Shown here in pieces: positions 38,859-46,996 of a stretch of 64,000 nt of DNA. This stretch comes from Bog-159 sp049511415 (GTDB lineage Bacteria > Acidobacteriota > Terriglobia > Bryobacterales > Bryobacteraceae): assembly GCA_049511415.1 (NCBI GenBank), contig JBEKYC010000020.1, forward strand, positions 1-64,000, read 5' to 3'. Numbering within the stretch: position 1 is the stretch's first letter; each line of letters opens with the position of its first letter. The notes under the pieces are model-generated. The model was not told the DNA's origin. It was given only the letters and a program-made list of their open reading frames with translations, and made no database searches. The position numbers and the translations under genes were made by a program.

Positions 38859-41651
38859 ATGAACCCTGCTGAACTCGAGCGCTTTCACGAAGTCGAAGAA
38901 ATCTTCTACGCCGCGCTGGAGCTGCCGCCTGGCGCCGAGCGCGATGCGCTGATCGCCCAAGAGTGCGGCGCCGATGAGAACCTCTACGCTCGAGTCGCTC
39001 TCCTGCTCGCACATTGCGAGCACATCCGCGCCGCGGCGCCCGCCCCCGCGCGACCGTTGCCGCGGTTCAGCGCGTGGCAAGCCGTGAAGCTGCTGGGGCG
39101 CGGCGGCATGGGCACCGTCTATCTGGCCGAACGCGCGGACGGCGCATTCCGCATGTCCGCGGCCGTCAAGGTTGTGCCGATGGCCCTGGCCTCCCACGAG
39201 ATCGAAGAACGCTTCCGGCGCGAGCGCCAGTTCCTCGCCGGCTTCGATCATCCGAAAGTCGCCCGCCTGATCGATGGCGGCGTCACGGAGACCGGCCTCC
39301 CTTATTTGGTGATGGAATTCGTCGGCGGCCTGACCATCGACCGCTTCTGCGACGCCCACCAGCTCGACACGCGCGGCCGCATCGCCCTGATGCGCCAGGT
39401 TCTGGACGCGCTGGCTTACGTGCATGGCCGCCAGGTGATCCATCGCGATGTGAAGCCGTCCAACATCCTGGTGGATGACGCGGGCAACGTCAAGTTGCTG
39501 GATTTCGGCACCGCGCGCGTGGTGGACGTCACTGTCGAAACGGCGCTCACCAAGACGGGCGTCTTCGCCTTCACGCCGGACTATGCCAGCCCGGAACAGG
39601 TGCGTGGTGAGCCCGTTGCCGTGGCATCGGATCTCTACTCGGCCGGCGTGCTGCTCTATCGTCTGCTGACTGGCCGCTTGCCATACCGGATCACCGACGT
39701 ATCGCCCGCCGGTGTGGCCAAAGTCATCGCCAGCGCGCAGCCGGATGCGTCCAAGTTGGACGCGCCGCTCGACGCCATTGTTTCGAAGGCGCTGAGCAAG
39801 GATGCAAACGCTCGCTACCAGTCCGCCGCCGAGATGGATGCGGACTTGGCGCGCTATCTGGAAGGGCAGCGGGTGCGCGCGCGGAAACCGCGCAAGAAGC
39901 TCTGGACGGCTATGGCGGTTGTGCTGGCCATTGCCGGCGCCGGGATCTTGGGGTGGCGTGGGCTGCGCGTTCCGTCTCACCAGCTCATTCCTTTTGATAC
40001 CGGCGTCCCGAACGCCATGCAGCCCGCGCTTTCCAGCGACGGCAAGCGGCTGGCCTTCGCCTCGCCCGGAAAAAACGGGACGCATCCGGACATCTGGGTC
40101 AAAACCATGCCGGACGGCGCGGCCCGACGCGTTACCGCGGGCGACACCGCGAACGACGAACCCTCGCTCTCGCCCGACGGCCGATGGCTGGCGTTTCATT
40201 CCACGCGCGCACCTGCCGGGATCTACCTGCAGCCGGTAGTACCCTCCGATTCGGGCGCCGCGGCCCGGTTGCTCATGGAGGGCGGCCGGAGCCCGCGCTT
40301 TTCGCCGGATGGCAAGTGGGTCGCGTATCTGAACACGGCCGAGAACGGCGGGGACGTCCAGGCTTTCAATACGCGCATGCTATATATAGTGCCGGCACAG
40401 GGAGGCGAGCCCGTGCGGCTGGCCAGGAACGCATCGTCGTTCCAGGGATTCGCCTGGAGCGCCGACAGCCGGAACGTGCTCTTCCTGTTGCTCGACGAGG
40501 GCGCTGCGCCCCGGCTGTGGAGCGCTCCACTGGATGGCGGACCCGCCGCGCTGGTGCCCGACTTCAGCGAAGCGGTCGCTTTGTACGCGCGCGCTTGTGC
40601 AGTGGCCGGAGAGCGGTTTCTTTACTCCTACACGGATGGTAAGGAAATGGCAGCGGCGCTGGGCGAATTCCTGCTCAAGCCGACCTTCCGTGCCCGCCGG
40701 TACTCCAGTGCGCAATCCCATGCACAGTTGCTGATGTCCGGTTGCACCGCATCCAGCGCGGACACGATCCTGGCCGATGCAGTGGACAATCAGTCGAGCG
40801 CCTGGGCGCTGCCGATCGACGCGGAGAGCGGCGCCATACGCGGACCGCTCGTCTCCTTGAGGGAACGGGCGCACGGAGGATGTGGCGTGCATTTCACCTC
40901 GGATGGCGCGGCGTTCCTCCTTGAGGTGCAAGGCGCGGCGAGTCTCCTGCGGGATTACCGGACCGGAAAGGGTAGAGAATTGCCGGGAGCGAGTATCCTC
41001 AGCTCCGACGGTCTCTTTGTCCTCGAGGTGAGCGCCCGGAGTGCCGGCACGGCTCCTCCGATCTCAAGAGTTCGGAATCTGAAAACGGGCGGCTCTTGGG
41101 GATCGATGCAGGGCGGCGGCGTGGAATGGGATCTCTCGCGCGGCGGCCAATGGTTACTCAAGACAAGCATAGAGGGACACCGCACGATCGTGGCCTGGGA
41201 TACTAGAACCTCCGAGCACAAGCCGATCTACTCGCATCCCAGCGCGAACCTGTACCTGGCCAGCTTCTCGAACGACGGGCGCTGGGCGGTCTTCACGTCC
41301 GAGGAGGGCGCTGGGCCGCCGCACATGTGGGCCGCGCCGTTTCGCGGCTTGCAGGATGTTCCGCCCGCGAACTGGGTGGACCTCGGAGTAGGCGATTATC
41401 CGCGCTGGTCCCCGGGCGGCGGACGCATTTACTTCACCCAGGTACATGACGGGTTCGAGTGCATCTTCACCCGCGCCGTGGATCCGGTGAACAAGCGGCC
41501 CGTGGGTCGGGTGACCGGATTGCAGCATTTCCACGGCCGGATGACGCCAAAGGGCCTGGCGCCGGGCACGTTCCGCATCTCGGTGGCAAAAGACAAGATC
41601 GCATTTGCGTTGGGCGAGCAGGTGCATCAGTTGTTGCAGAGGAAGCAATGA
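38859..41651 (+). CDS. Membrane Ser/Thr protein kinase with C-terminal WD40-like/TolB propeller
   Basis: 930 residues. An N-terminal region (1-70) with LERFHEVEEIFYAALELPPGAERDALI is the segment that follows ECF-type sigma genes in such kinases. The kinase domain (about 72-335) is complete: GRGGMGTVYLA, catalytic Lys104, HRDVKPSN (195-202), DFG (215-217), and YASPEQ. A transmembrane helix spans about 349-366. The C-terminal 560 residues hold PD40-type strands (LSSDGKRLAFASPGKNGTHPDIWVKTMPDG; LSPDGRWLAFHS; FSPDGKWVAYLN) and should fold as an extracytoplasmic propeller sensor. Together with the upstream ECF sigma factor it is likely a signal-transduction pair in which an envelope signal sensed by the propeller alters sigma activity. 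The target genes are unknown. Confidence 0.93.
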   Translation: MNPAELERFHEVEEIFYAALELPPGAERDALIAQECGADENLYARVALLLAHCEHIRAAAPAPARPLPRFSAWQAVKLLGRGGMGTVYLAERADGAFRMSAAVKVVPMALASHEIEERFRRERQFLAGFDHPKVARLIDGGVTETGLPYLVMEFVGGLTIDRFCDAHQLDTRGRIALMRQVLDALAYVHGRQVIHRDVKPSNILVDDAGNVKLLDFGTARVVDVTVETALTKTGVFAFTPDYASPEQVRGEPVAVASDLYSAGVLLYRLLTGRLPYRITDVSPAGVAKVIASAQPDASKLDAPLDAIVSKALSKDANARYQSAAEMDADLARYLEGQRVRARKPRKKLWTAMAVVLAIAGAGILGWRGLRVPSHQLIPFDTGVPNAMQPALSSDGKRLAFASPGKNGTHPDIWVKTMPDGAARRVTAGDTANDEPSLSPDGRWLAFHSTRAPAGIYLQPVVPSDSGAAARLLMEGGRSPRFSPDGKWVAYLNTAENGGDVQAFNTRMLYIVPAQGGEPVRLARNASSFQGFAWSADSRNVLFLLLDEGAAPRLWSAPLDGGPAALVPDFSEAVALYARACAVAGERFLYSYTDGKEMAAALGEFLLKPTFRARRYSSAQSHAQLLMSGCTASSADTILADAVDNQSSAWALPIDAESGAIRGPLVSLRERAHGGCGVHFTSDGAAFLLEVQGAASLLRDYRTGKGRELPGASILSSDGLFVLEVSARSAGTAPPISRVRNLKTGGSWGSMQGGGVEWDLSRGGQWLLKTSIEGHRTIVAWDTRTSEHKPIYSHPSANLYLASFSNDGRWAVFTSEEGAGPPHMWAAPFRGLQDVPPANWVDLGVGDYPRWSPGGGRIYFTQVHDGFECIFTRAVDPVNKRPVGRVTGLQHFHGRMTPKGLAPGTFRISVAKDKIAFALGEQVHQLLQRKQ

Positions 41652-41694
41652 TCTTTTGGCAGTGGCGCGGAAACGCGCCGGTCAATCTCGCCTC

Positions 41695-42078
41695 TCACTT
41701 CTCCGCGTTCGCGTTATCGAGTATTTCATTCACGCGCGCGACCAATTCAGAGGGCGCAAATGGCTGTGGAAAAATCAGGAAGCCTTCGTTGGTGATACGC
41801 ACATCGATCCGTTGATCGGAGGGCACGCCGGCCACCATGAGCACGCGCAGAGACGGGCACTTCTGGCGCAAATACAGCGCTGCATCGTGACCGTTGATAT
41901 TGGCGACATAAACGTCGATGAGGAGCAGGTCAGGCGGGGTCTCCCGTACCATGTCGACGGCGATTCCGAGGTCCCCCGTAGCCCGCACCACGTGTCCTGC
42001 CTTCTCCAGGATTTCGCGGATCACCTGACGCACGAGGGGCGCGGAGTGGAAAAGCAGAATGGTCGCACACTTGGTCAT
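41695..42078 (-). CDS. Single-domain response regulator receiver with degenerate active site
   Basis: 127 residues, one REC domain with no output domain. The phospho-acceptor is kept (Asp55 in LLLIDVYVANINGHDA), but the acidic pair after beta-1 is replaced (ILLFHSAP, residues 7-14), the Thr/Ser after beta-4 is missing (VLMVAG, 79-84), and the conserved Lys in the KPF motif is Gln105 (FPQPF). Without the Mg-binding acids ordinary phosphorylation is unlikely, so it may be a pseudo-receiver working by protein contacts. No histidine kinase is nearby. It sits antisense between the kinase gene and a propeller remnant. An intact frame and normal length speak against simple decay. Confidence 0.85.
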   Translation of the reverse strand: MTKCATILLFHSAPLVRQVIREILEKAGHVVRATGDLGIAVDMVRETPPDLLLIDVYVANINGHDAALYLRQKCPSLRVLMVAGVPSDQRIDVRITNEGFLIFPQPFAPSELVARVNEILDNANAEK

Positions 42079-42089
42079 CGAGAATTCAT

Positions 42090-42509
42090 TATGTCAATCC
42101 TTTAGGGTACTCGCAAATCGCTGGTCGCCCAATGGACGATTCATGGCGGGCCTCTCCGCGTCACGGACAAGGCTCGTGCTCTACGATTTTCAGACGCGGC
42201 AGCAGGTCGAGCTTTCCAGCGGGTCAAGCGTTTCCGAACTGGTCCCAGGATGGCGAACGGCTGTTCTACTGGATGTTCGGAGGGGACGAGGATGCTTGGT
42301 GGAGGGCACGCATCCGCGACCGGAAGACGGACCGGGCCGCCGCTGTGAAGAAGATGAATCCGACCCAGTACGGGTTCTCAGAGGCTCCCAGCAACGCCCT
42401 CATCGCGGCGCACTATGTCCAGACGAGCGATATCCATGCGCTCGACTGGGATGCGCCGTCGGCGCTGCGGGTTGTCTGGAGGCAGCAGTTGCGAATGGAG
42501 CTTGTTTAG
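42090..42509 (+). pseudogene. C-terminal remnant of a TolB/PD40 propeller protein
   Basis: One frame reads SFRVLANRWSPNGRFMAGLS, then TRLVLYDFQTRQQVELSSGS. A shift near 42225 leads to FPNWSQDGERLFYWMFGGDEDAWWRARIRDRKTDRAAAVK and, at the end, SDIHALDWDAPSAL, just as in the last two blades of winged-helix or kinase-linked TolB-like proteins of Acidobacteria. There is no start region, only the last about 130 residues remain, and a frameshift divides them. It is probably left from a deleted sensor gene. Confidence 0.6.
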
Positions 42510-42870
42510 TCAGCGGATGATTCGCGGCGAGGCCCATTCTGTCCGGACTTACTCTGTCTATTTCTTCGCCGCTGCCGCGGTTAGTTCAAAGATCGTTGGT
42601 TTAGCGACCGTACTCACCGTCATCGCGATTATCCAGCGTGATCGCTTGCAAGCGATGCTTGGTGACTCCTCCGGGGTGAGCACGGCGACGGATTCAAGAT
42701 GGAAATCAAATAGGGGATCGTTCGTCGGACACTGTTCTTGGAGGCGCCCGGTGGCAATTGCTACCAACGCGCGTTGGCCACGAGATCCGAATCACGAGTT
42801 CCGACCCTGCCGGTTCGCCAGGGCCCCGGACTAAGCACTCCAAGGCCCTGGCGCGCCGCAGGTGGGTTTT
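42510..42870. other. Intergenic stretch without recognisable gene
   Basis: About 360 bases between the propeller remnant and the protease gene. Short frames on both strands show no family resemblance, and no hairpin with a T-run that could end the protease transcript was found near 42870. Confidence 0.5.
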
Positions 42871-45444
42871 CTAGCGCCGATAAATCGTGAACATCAGCGT
42901 TGTGGTATGCGTAACGCCTCCACCGGTGCCCGTTATGGTGATTGGATACGTGCCGGTCGGCGCGCTTCTGGATACGGTGAGGTTAAAATCGGCCGAGCCG
43001 GAACCTGGCGCGGCAATGGAGGCGGGCGTAAAGCTATAGGTCACGCCCGACGGCACGCCGGTCGCGCTCAAGCTTATCGCCGAGTCAAAGCCGCCGGAGA
43101 CTGTCGTGCTGACGACCGCATACCCGCTTTGGCCCTGATACAGGTATCCCGAGCTGGGCGAGACGGAAATGGTGAAGTTACCGGTTGCCGCCGCGGTCAC
43201 GGTGAGCGAGACGGTTGCGGTGTGCGTGTTCCCGCCGCCGGTTCCCGTTACGGTGATGGTGTAAGTGCCGGTCGAGGTAGTGGATGCCACCGCCATCGTC
43301 ATTGTGGAAGTGCCGGAACCCGGCGCCGCAATGGACGTGGGGTTGAAGCTGACGGCGACGCCCGTCGGCTGACCCGTGGCGGTCAGCGCTATCGCCGAGT
43401 TAAAGCCGCCGGAGACAGCGGTGGTGATGGTCGAAGTGCCGCTGTTGCCCTGCACCACGGAAACCGAGGTGGGCGAGGCGGAAATCGTGAAGTTGGGACT
43501 CGCCGTGGCGGTCACGGTCAACGAGACCGTGGTGGTCTCGGTGGTGCTGCCGGAGGTCCCCGACACCGTAATGGGGTATGTGCCCGTGGCCGTAGTTGAG
43601 GCTACGGTCATGTTCATGGTGGAGGTTCCGGCGCCCGTAATCGAGGTTGGGCTGAAGCTAACGGTCACGCCCGTTGGCTGGCCGGACGCGGTCAGGTTGA
43701 TGGCCGAACTAAAACCGCCGGTCACGCTACTGGTGATGGTGGAAGTGCCCGCGCTGCCTTGCACCACCGAGACCGAAGTGGGCGAGGCCGAAAGGCTGAA
43801 TCCGGGAGCCGCCGATCCGGCCAGTGCGTTGATGAGGCCGCTGCCGTTGGGACTGCCCCAGCCGGTCGCCAAATCGTAGCCGGTAGTTGCGGAGTAGCCA
43901 TTGCTGCCGCTGGTGATGTCGTGGAAATCTGTGGTGTAGCTCGATCCCCCGCCGATCGAATACAGAGTTGGATTGACAAAGCCTAGGGTCTTGCCGGTGT
44001 TCGCCACCGCCTGCTGATTGGCGAGCGCCAGATAACCGGCCCACATGGGCGCGGCAAAACTGGTTCCGCCATACTCGTTAGCCGTGCAGGTAGTTTGGTC
44101 GGCGCAGACGTAAAAGGTGAAATTCGCGTTCGCGGAGACGTCCGGCCCGTTGCGATACGTTTTGGAACAACTGGAGCAACCGCTGGCGGCGGCCGTCTGC
44201 CAGGAGGGAATCACGTATTTGTCGGGCGAAATGCCGCCCCCGCCGTCGACCCAGGCGGTTTCCGAACTCCACGGTCCGGCGGCGCTGCTGGTATCTAAGT
44301 CCGTCCCGCCGACCGTGGTGAGATACACATCGTCGGCCGGGAAAACTTCGGACGACGATTTCCAGGCGCCGCTATCGCCGGCCGCCTGGAACAGATTCTG
44401 ACCTTGCGCGGCGAACTCCTCGAAGTATGGGTTGTCGGTATTGGGGTCCGCCGGGCTCCAGGTCCACGATGAACTCAATTGCGCGTTCAGCGGCTTGGCG
44501 GTCGCCATGGCGTTGAAGATGGCGGAATCCGTCGATCCTACATACATCACCAGGCTGGACATACCCGGCGCCATGCCGAGCGCCTGGGTCATGTCCAAGG
44601 TCTGTTCGGTGTCATCGCAGCCGCTCGATTCGAGGCAACTGGTGCTGGTGCCGTCGGTGGACAGGAGCGTTATGGGGACGCTGTTGGTTTGACCGATGTT
44701 TTTGTAGTAGGTGTTCAGGTCGGCCAGATCGGTGCCGTAATATTCCAGCAATCCGAGCGATTGGCCTGTGCCGGTGAGCGATCCGCCGTAGTACGCCGCG
44801 CGCATATCGCTGCCGCAGAAGGAGGCCGAGGGGCATGAGCCGGTGGTGGCCAGAGGCATCGGTCCGGGATTTCTACGCAGAAGCGGACGCGGGATGGAAT
44901 AGTTGTCCAAACCGGCGATGTGCCACAAGCGGACCGAGAGGTCCGGTGTAGGCTCGCGATCGGGTGCGTAAAAAACCCGGTCTTCGGTGGGGTGCTGGTA
45001 GAGGCCCATCGTCACGTGGAAGGCGGCTTCGATGCTCGCCACCGGCCCTGCGACGTCCACGTTCATGCGATTGGGGGAGGTGCCCACCACGGTGAGACCA
45101 TGCGTCTCCGCGAAGCTCTTCACCGCGTCATAATCTTCCTGGCTGGGACCAAACCTGTCGGTGAACTCTTCCACGGTGAGGAACTGGCGGTAAGACGGGC
45201 TGGAAGGATCGTACAGTTCCCTTAAGAAGTTGTCCAATGCGGCCTGATTGCGTTGCGGCAAAACCAGGACCAGCCGCATCGACTGCGTGGCCGGCAGATG
45301 CCCCGCCGGCTGTGCCTGGCCAGTGAGGACCACCTCGCGCACGTGGCGCGTCAGCGGGGACCGCGACTGCGCCTGGCAAACCGTAGTCAAGACCGGCAAA
45401 AGCGCGGCCGTTGTCAACCAGAATGTACTCTGTTTGCGAATCAC
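42871..45444 (-). CDS. Secreted S53 (sedolisin/kumamolisin-like) peptidase with three Ig-like repeats
   Basis: 857 residues from a GTG with GGAGG about 10 bases upstream. Signal peptide (about 1-25), pro-kumamolisin activation domain (about 30-175, LRELYDPSSPSYRQFLTVEEFTDRFGPS), then the S53 catalytic domain: Glu280 and Asp284 in GCDDTEQTLDMT, oxyanion Asp357 in AAGDSGA, and Ser462 in GGTSFAAP. The calcium site is near TTGYDLATGWGSPNG. Three tandem Ig-like repeats of about 100 residues (ASPTSVSVVQG, GGFSSAINLTASGQPTGVTVSFSPTSI) fill the C-terminus. The enzyme should be an acid-active secreted endopeptidase that matures by removal of its pro-domain. The Ig-like tail may hold it on the cell surface or on a polymer. 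This fits an acidic soil lifestyle. Confidence 0.94.
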   Translation of the reverse strand: MIRKQSTFWLTTAALLPVLTTVCQAQSRSPLTRHVREVVLTGQAQPAGHLPATQSMRLVLVLPQRNQAALDNFLRELYDPSSPSYRQFLTVEEFTDRFGPSQEDYDAVKSFAETHGLTVVGTSPNRMNVDVAGPVASIEAAFHVTMGLYQHPTEDRVFYAPDREPTPDLSVRLWHIAGLDNYSIPRPLLRRNPGPMPLATTGSCPSASFCGSDMRAAYYGGSLTGTGQSLGLLEYYGTDLADLNTYYKNIGQTNSVPITLLSTDGTSTSCLESSGCDDTEQTLDMTQALGMAPGMSSLVMYVGSTDSAIFNAMATAKPLNAQLSSSWTWSPADPNTDNPYFEEFAAQGQNLFQAAGDSGAWKSSSEVFPADDVYLTTVGGTDLDTSSAAGPWSSETAWVDGGGGISPDKYVIPSWQTAAASGCSSCSKTYRNGPDVSANANFTFYVCADQTTCTANEYGGTSFAAPMWAGYLALANQQAVANTGKTLGFVNPTLYSIGGGSSYTTDFHDITSGSNGYSATTGYDLATGWGSPNGSGLINALAGSAAPGFSLSASPTSVSVVQGSAGTSTITSSVTGGFSSAINLTASGQPTGVTVSFSPTSITGAGTSTMNMTVASTTATGTYPITVSGTSGSTTETTTVSLTVTATASPNFTISASPTSVSVVQGNSGTSTITTAVSGGFNSAIALTATGQPTGVAVSFNPTSIAAPGSGTSTMTMAVASTTSTGTYTITVTGTGGGNTHTATVSLTVTAAATGNFTISVSPSSGYLYQGQSGYAVVSTTVSGGFDSAISLSATGVPSGVTYSFTPASIAAPGSGSADFNLTVSRSAPTGTYPITITGTGGGVTHTTTLMFTIYRR

Positions 45445-45849
45445 GACTTCTTCCTCCGATTTCTATTCTCTCCGGTGATTAGGAGTTCACCCGAATTCAG
45501 GTTGCGCCAGTATAACACCACGCGGCGCACGTGCGCCTGGGCGGTGTGAAGTTGTAACTTTCGAACACTGCCCGCCTGGACCAGCACTCCACCAGTCACA
45601 TTCCGGTAAACGGACTTTGCGGCCAACGCCGGTCGCGCGAGCTCTCGGCAGGACCAAGTGTGATCAAACAATTTCCCAAATCCCGACAGGATTCTCGCCG
45701 AGTTCCAGGAGCCTGTCTGAGAAGGCGGAATGCGCCGCGCAGGCGCCGCCCGGATCGACGTTTCAACAGCGGCAGGGTGGTGGATCGGGTTCAAACCGAT
45801 ACCCCGACCGTTGCCCTGTTGTTCCCGAGCATCCGACTTTGAAGCGAGG
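45445..45849. other. Intergenic stretch upstream of the protease gene
   Basis: About 400 bases with short frames only. The protease promoter should lie in the first part (about 45460-45520 on the reverse strand), but I see no convincing -35/-10 pair. No RNA gene recognised. Confidence 0.45.
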
Positions 45850-45993
45850 GTCCGCCATCTGCATTTCATCTCACCCCATCGTCTTTACTATGGACCACGA
45901 AGCCAACGTGGTGACGATCCATCGGATCTACCACGGCGCGCGAAGACAACTTCGAAGCGTCGGAATCAACGGAAAACGCAACGATAAGCCATA
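45850..45993 (+). pseudogene. Possible remnant of a RelE/ParE-type toxin gene
   Basis: Two overlapping frames together recall a ParE C-terminus: FEARVRHLHFIS in one frame and HPIVFTMDHEANVVTIHRIYHGAR in another, the latter resembling the VxYTVDGDVVTVLRVLHGARD ending of ParE toxins. No upstream toxin part and no antitoxin gene remain. Assigned from pattern only; it could be chance. Confidence 0.35.
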
Positions 45994-46111
45994 GCCCTAT
46001 GACACGTTCAGCGTGCCGCGCTGTCTTCCGTTTGAGCCGCTACGACCGCCGATCGCCAGCCAAAGCTGAAACCAGAGCCCACCTCGTGCCATCCATGTAC
46101 TTAGAGATACA

Positions 46112-46993
46112 ATGGAATTTAGCGTAACCACGTTCGGAATGCGATTCTGCGCCACGGTTCTGTTAGCGGTGTGGCCCGTATTGGCCGCGCCCACCAACGA
46201 TCTCGAACAAGCCCGCAGGCTCTACCACGAGACCAATTACGACGTCTCGCTTGGGATACTGCAGGCGATTGAGCCCAAAGATGGTCCCGTCTTTTTCCTC
46301 ATGGGCCAAGACCATTACATGAGCGGGGACTTCAAGAAAGCCACCGAAAGCCTTGAGAAGGCGGTCGTGGCGGACCCCGCAAATTCCGATTACGAGCTAT
46401 GGCTGGGCCGGGCCTTCGGGCGTCGCGCCGAGACCGCCAGTCCGTTTACGGCCGCGCCACATGCCAACCGCGCCCGCCAGCATTTCGAGAAGGCCGTGCA
46501 GTTGAACCCGCGTAACCTGGAGGCGTTGAGCGATCTGTTCGAGTATTACCTCGAGGCGCCGGGATTCATGGGCGGCGGCATGGAGAAGGCCGCGGGCGTG
46601 GCGGTTCAAATGGCTTCCGTGAGCCCGGTGGAAGGACATTGGGCGCAGGCGCGTCTGGCCGAGAGGCACAAAGAGTTCGACACCGCCGAACATCATCTGC
46701 GGGTGGCGGCCAGCATGGCGCCCGAAGAAGTCGGCCGGCTGATCGATCTGGCCCGGTTTCTCTCCAAACAAGGCCGCTTGCAAGAGAGCGATCAGAATTT
46801 CAAGAACGCGGAAAAAATCGCGCCCAACAGCCCACGGCTGATCTACGCGCGAGCCGACACTTACATCCAGCAGGGGCGCAATCTGGAGACCGCCCGCAAG
46901 CTTCTACAGCGATATCTGCGGGCGCAGTTGACGCCCGACGATCCATCCCGCGCAGATGCCGAGAGGCTCCTGAAGAAAGCCTCCGGCGGCTAG
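46112..46993 (+). CDS. Exported TPR-repeat protein
   Basis: 293 residues. A signal peptide ends at about residue 25 (VLLAVWPVLAAP); a second ATG at 46139 is a possible start with a shorter signal. Several TPR-like helical pairs follow: YDVSLGILQAIEPKDGPVFFLMGQDHYMSGDFKKATESLEKAVVADPANSDYELWLGRAFG, RARQHFEKAVQLNPRNLEALSDLFEYYLEAP, and the C-terminal QESDQNFKNAEKIAPNSPRLIYARADTYIQQG. Predicted periplasmic scaffold. Its stop is only 3 bases before the MacB-like permease, so the two are co-transcribed and probably cooperate, for example with the TPR protein guiding a substrate or assembly at the permease. Function otherwise unknown. Confidence 0.85.
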   Translation: MEFSVTTFGMRFCATVLLAVWPVLAAPTNDLEQARRLYHETNYDVSLGILQAIEPKDGPVFFLMGQDHYMSGDFKKATESLEKAVVADPANSDYELWLGRAFGRRAETASPFTAAPHANRARQHFEKAVQLNPRNLEALSDLFEYYLEAPGFMGGGMEKAAGVAVQMASVSPVEGHWAQARLAERHKEFDTAEHHLRVAASMAPEEVGRLIDLARFLSKQGRLQESDQNFKNAEKIAPNSPRLIYARADTYIQQGRNLETARKLLQRYLRAQLTPDDPSRADAERLLKKASGG

Positions 46994-46996
46994 CCG

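Noticed and set aside
38145..40199. A 684-codon open frame on the reverse strand
   Set aside because: It lies antisense to the ECF sigma factor and kinase genes, both of which have clear domains. Its composition is Arg/His/Gln-rich and low in recognisable motifs, as expected of a shadow frame in GC-rich DNA.
42415..42834. A 139-codon forward frame between the propeller remnant and the protease gene
   Set aside because: No start context, no domain, and composition unlike the neighbouring genes.
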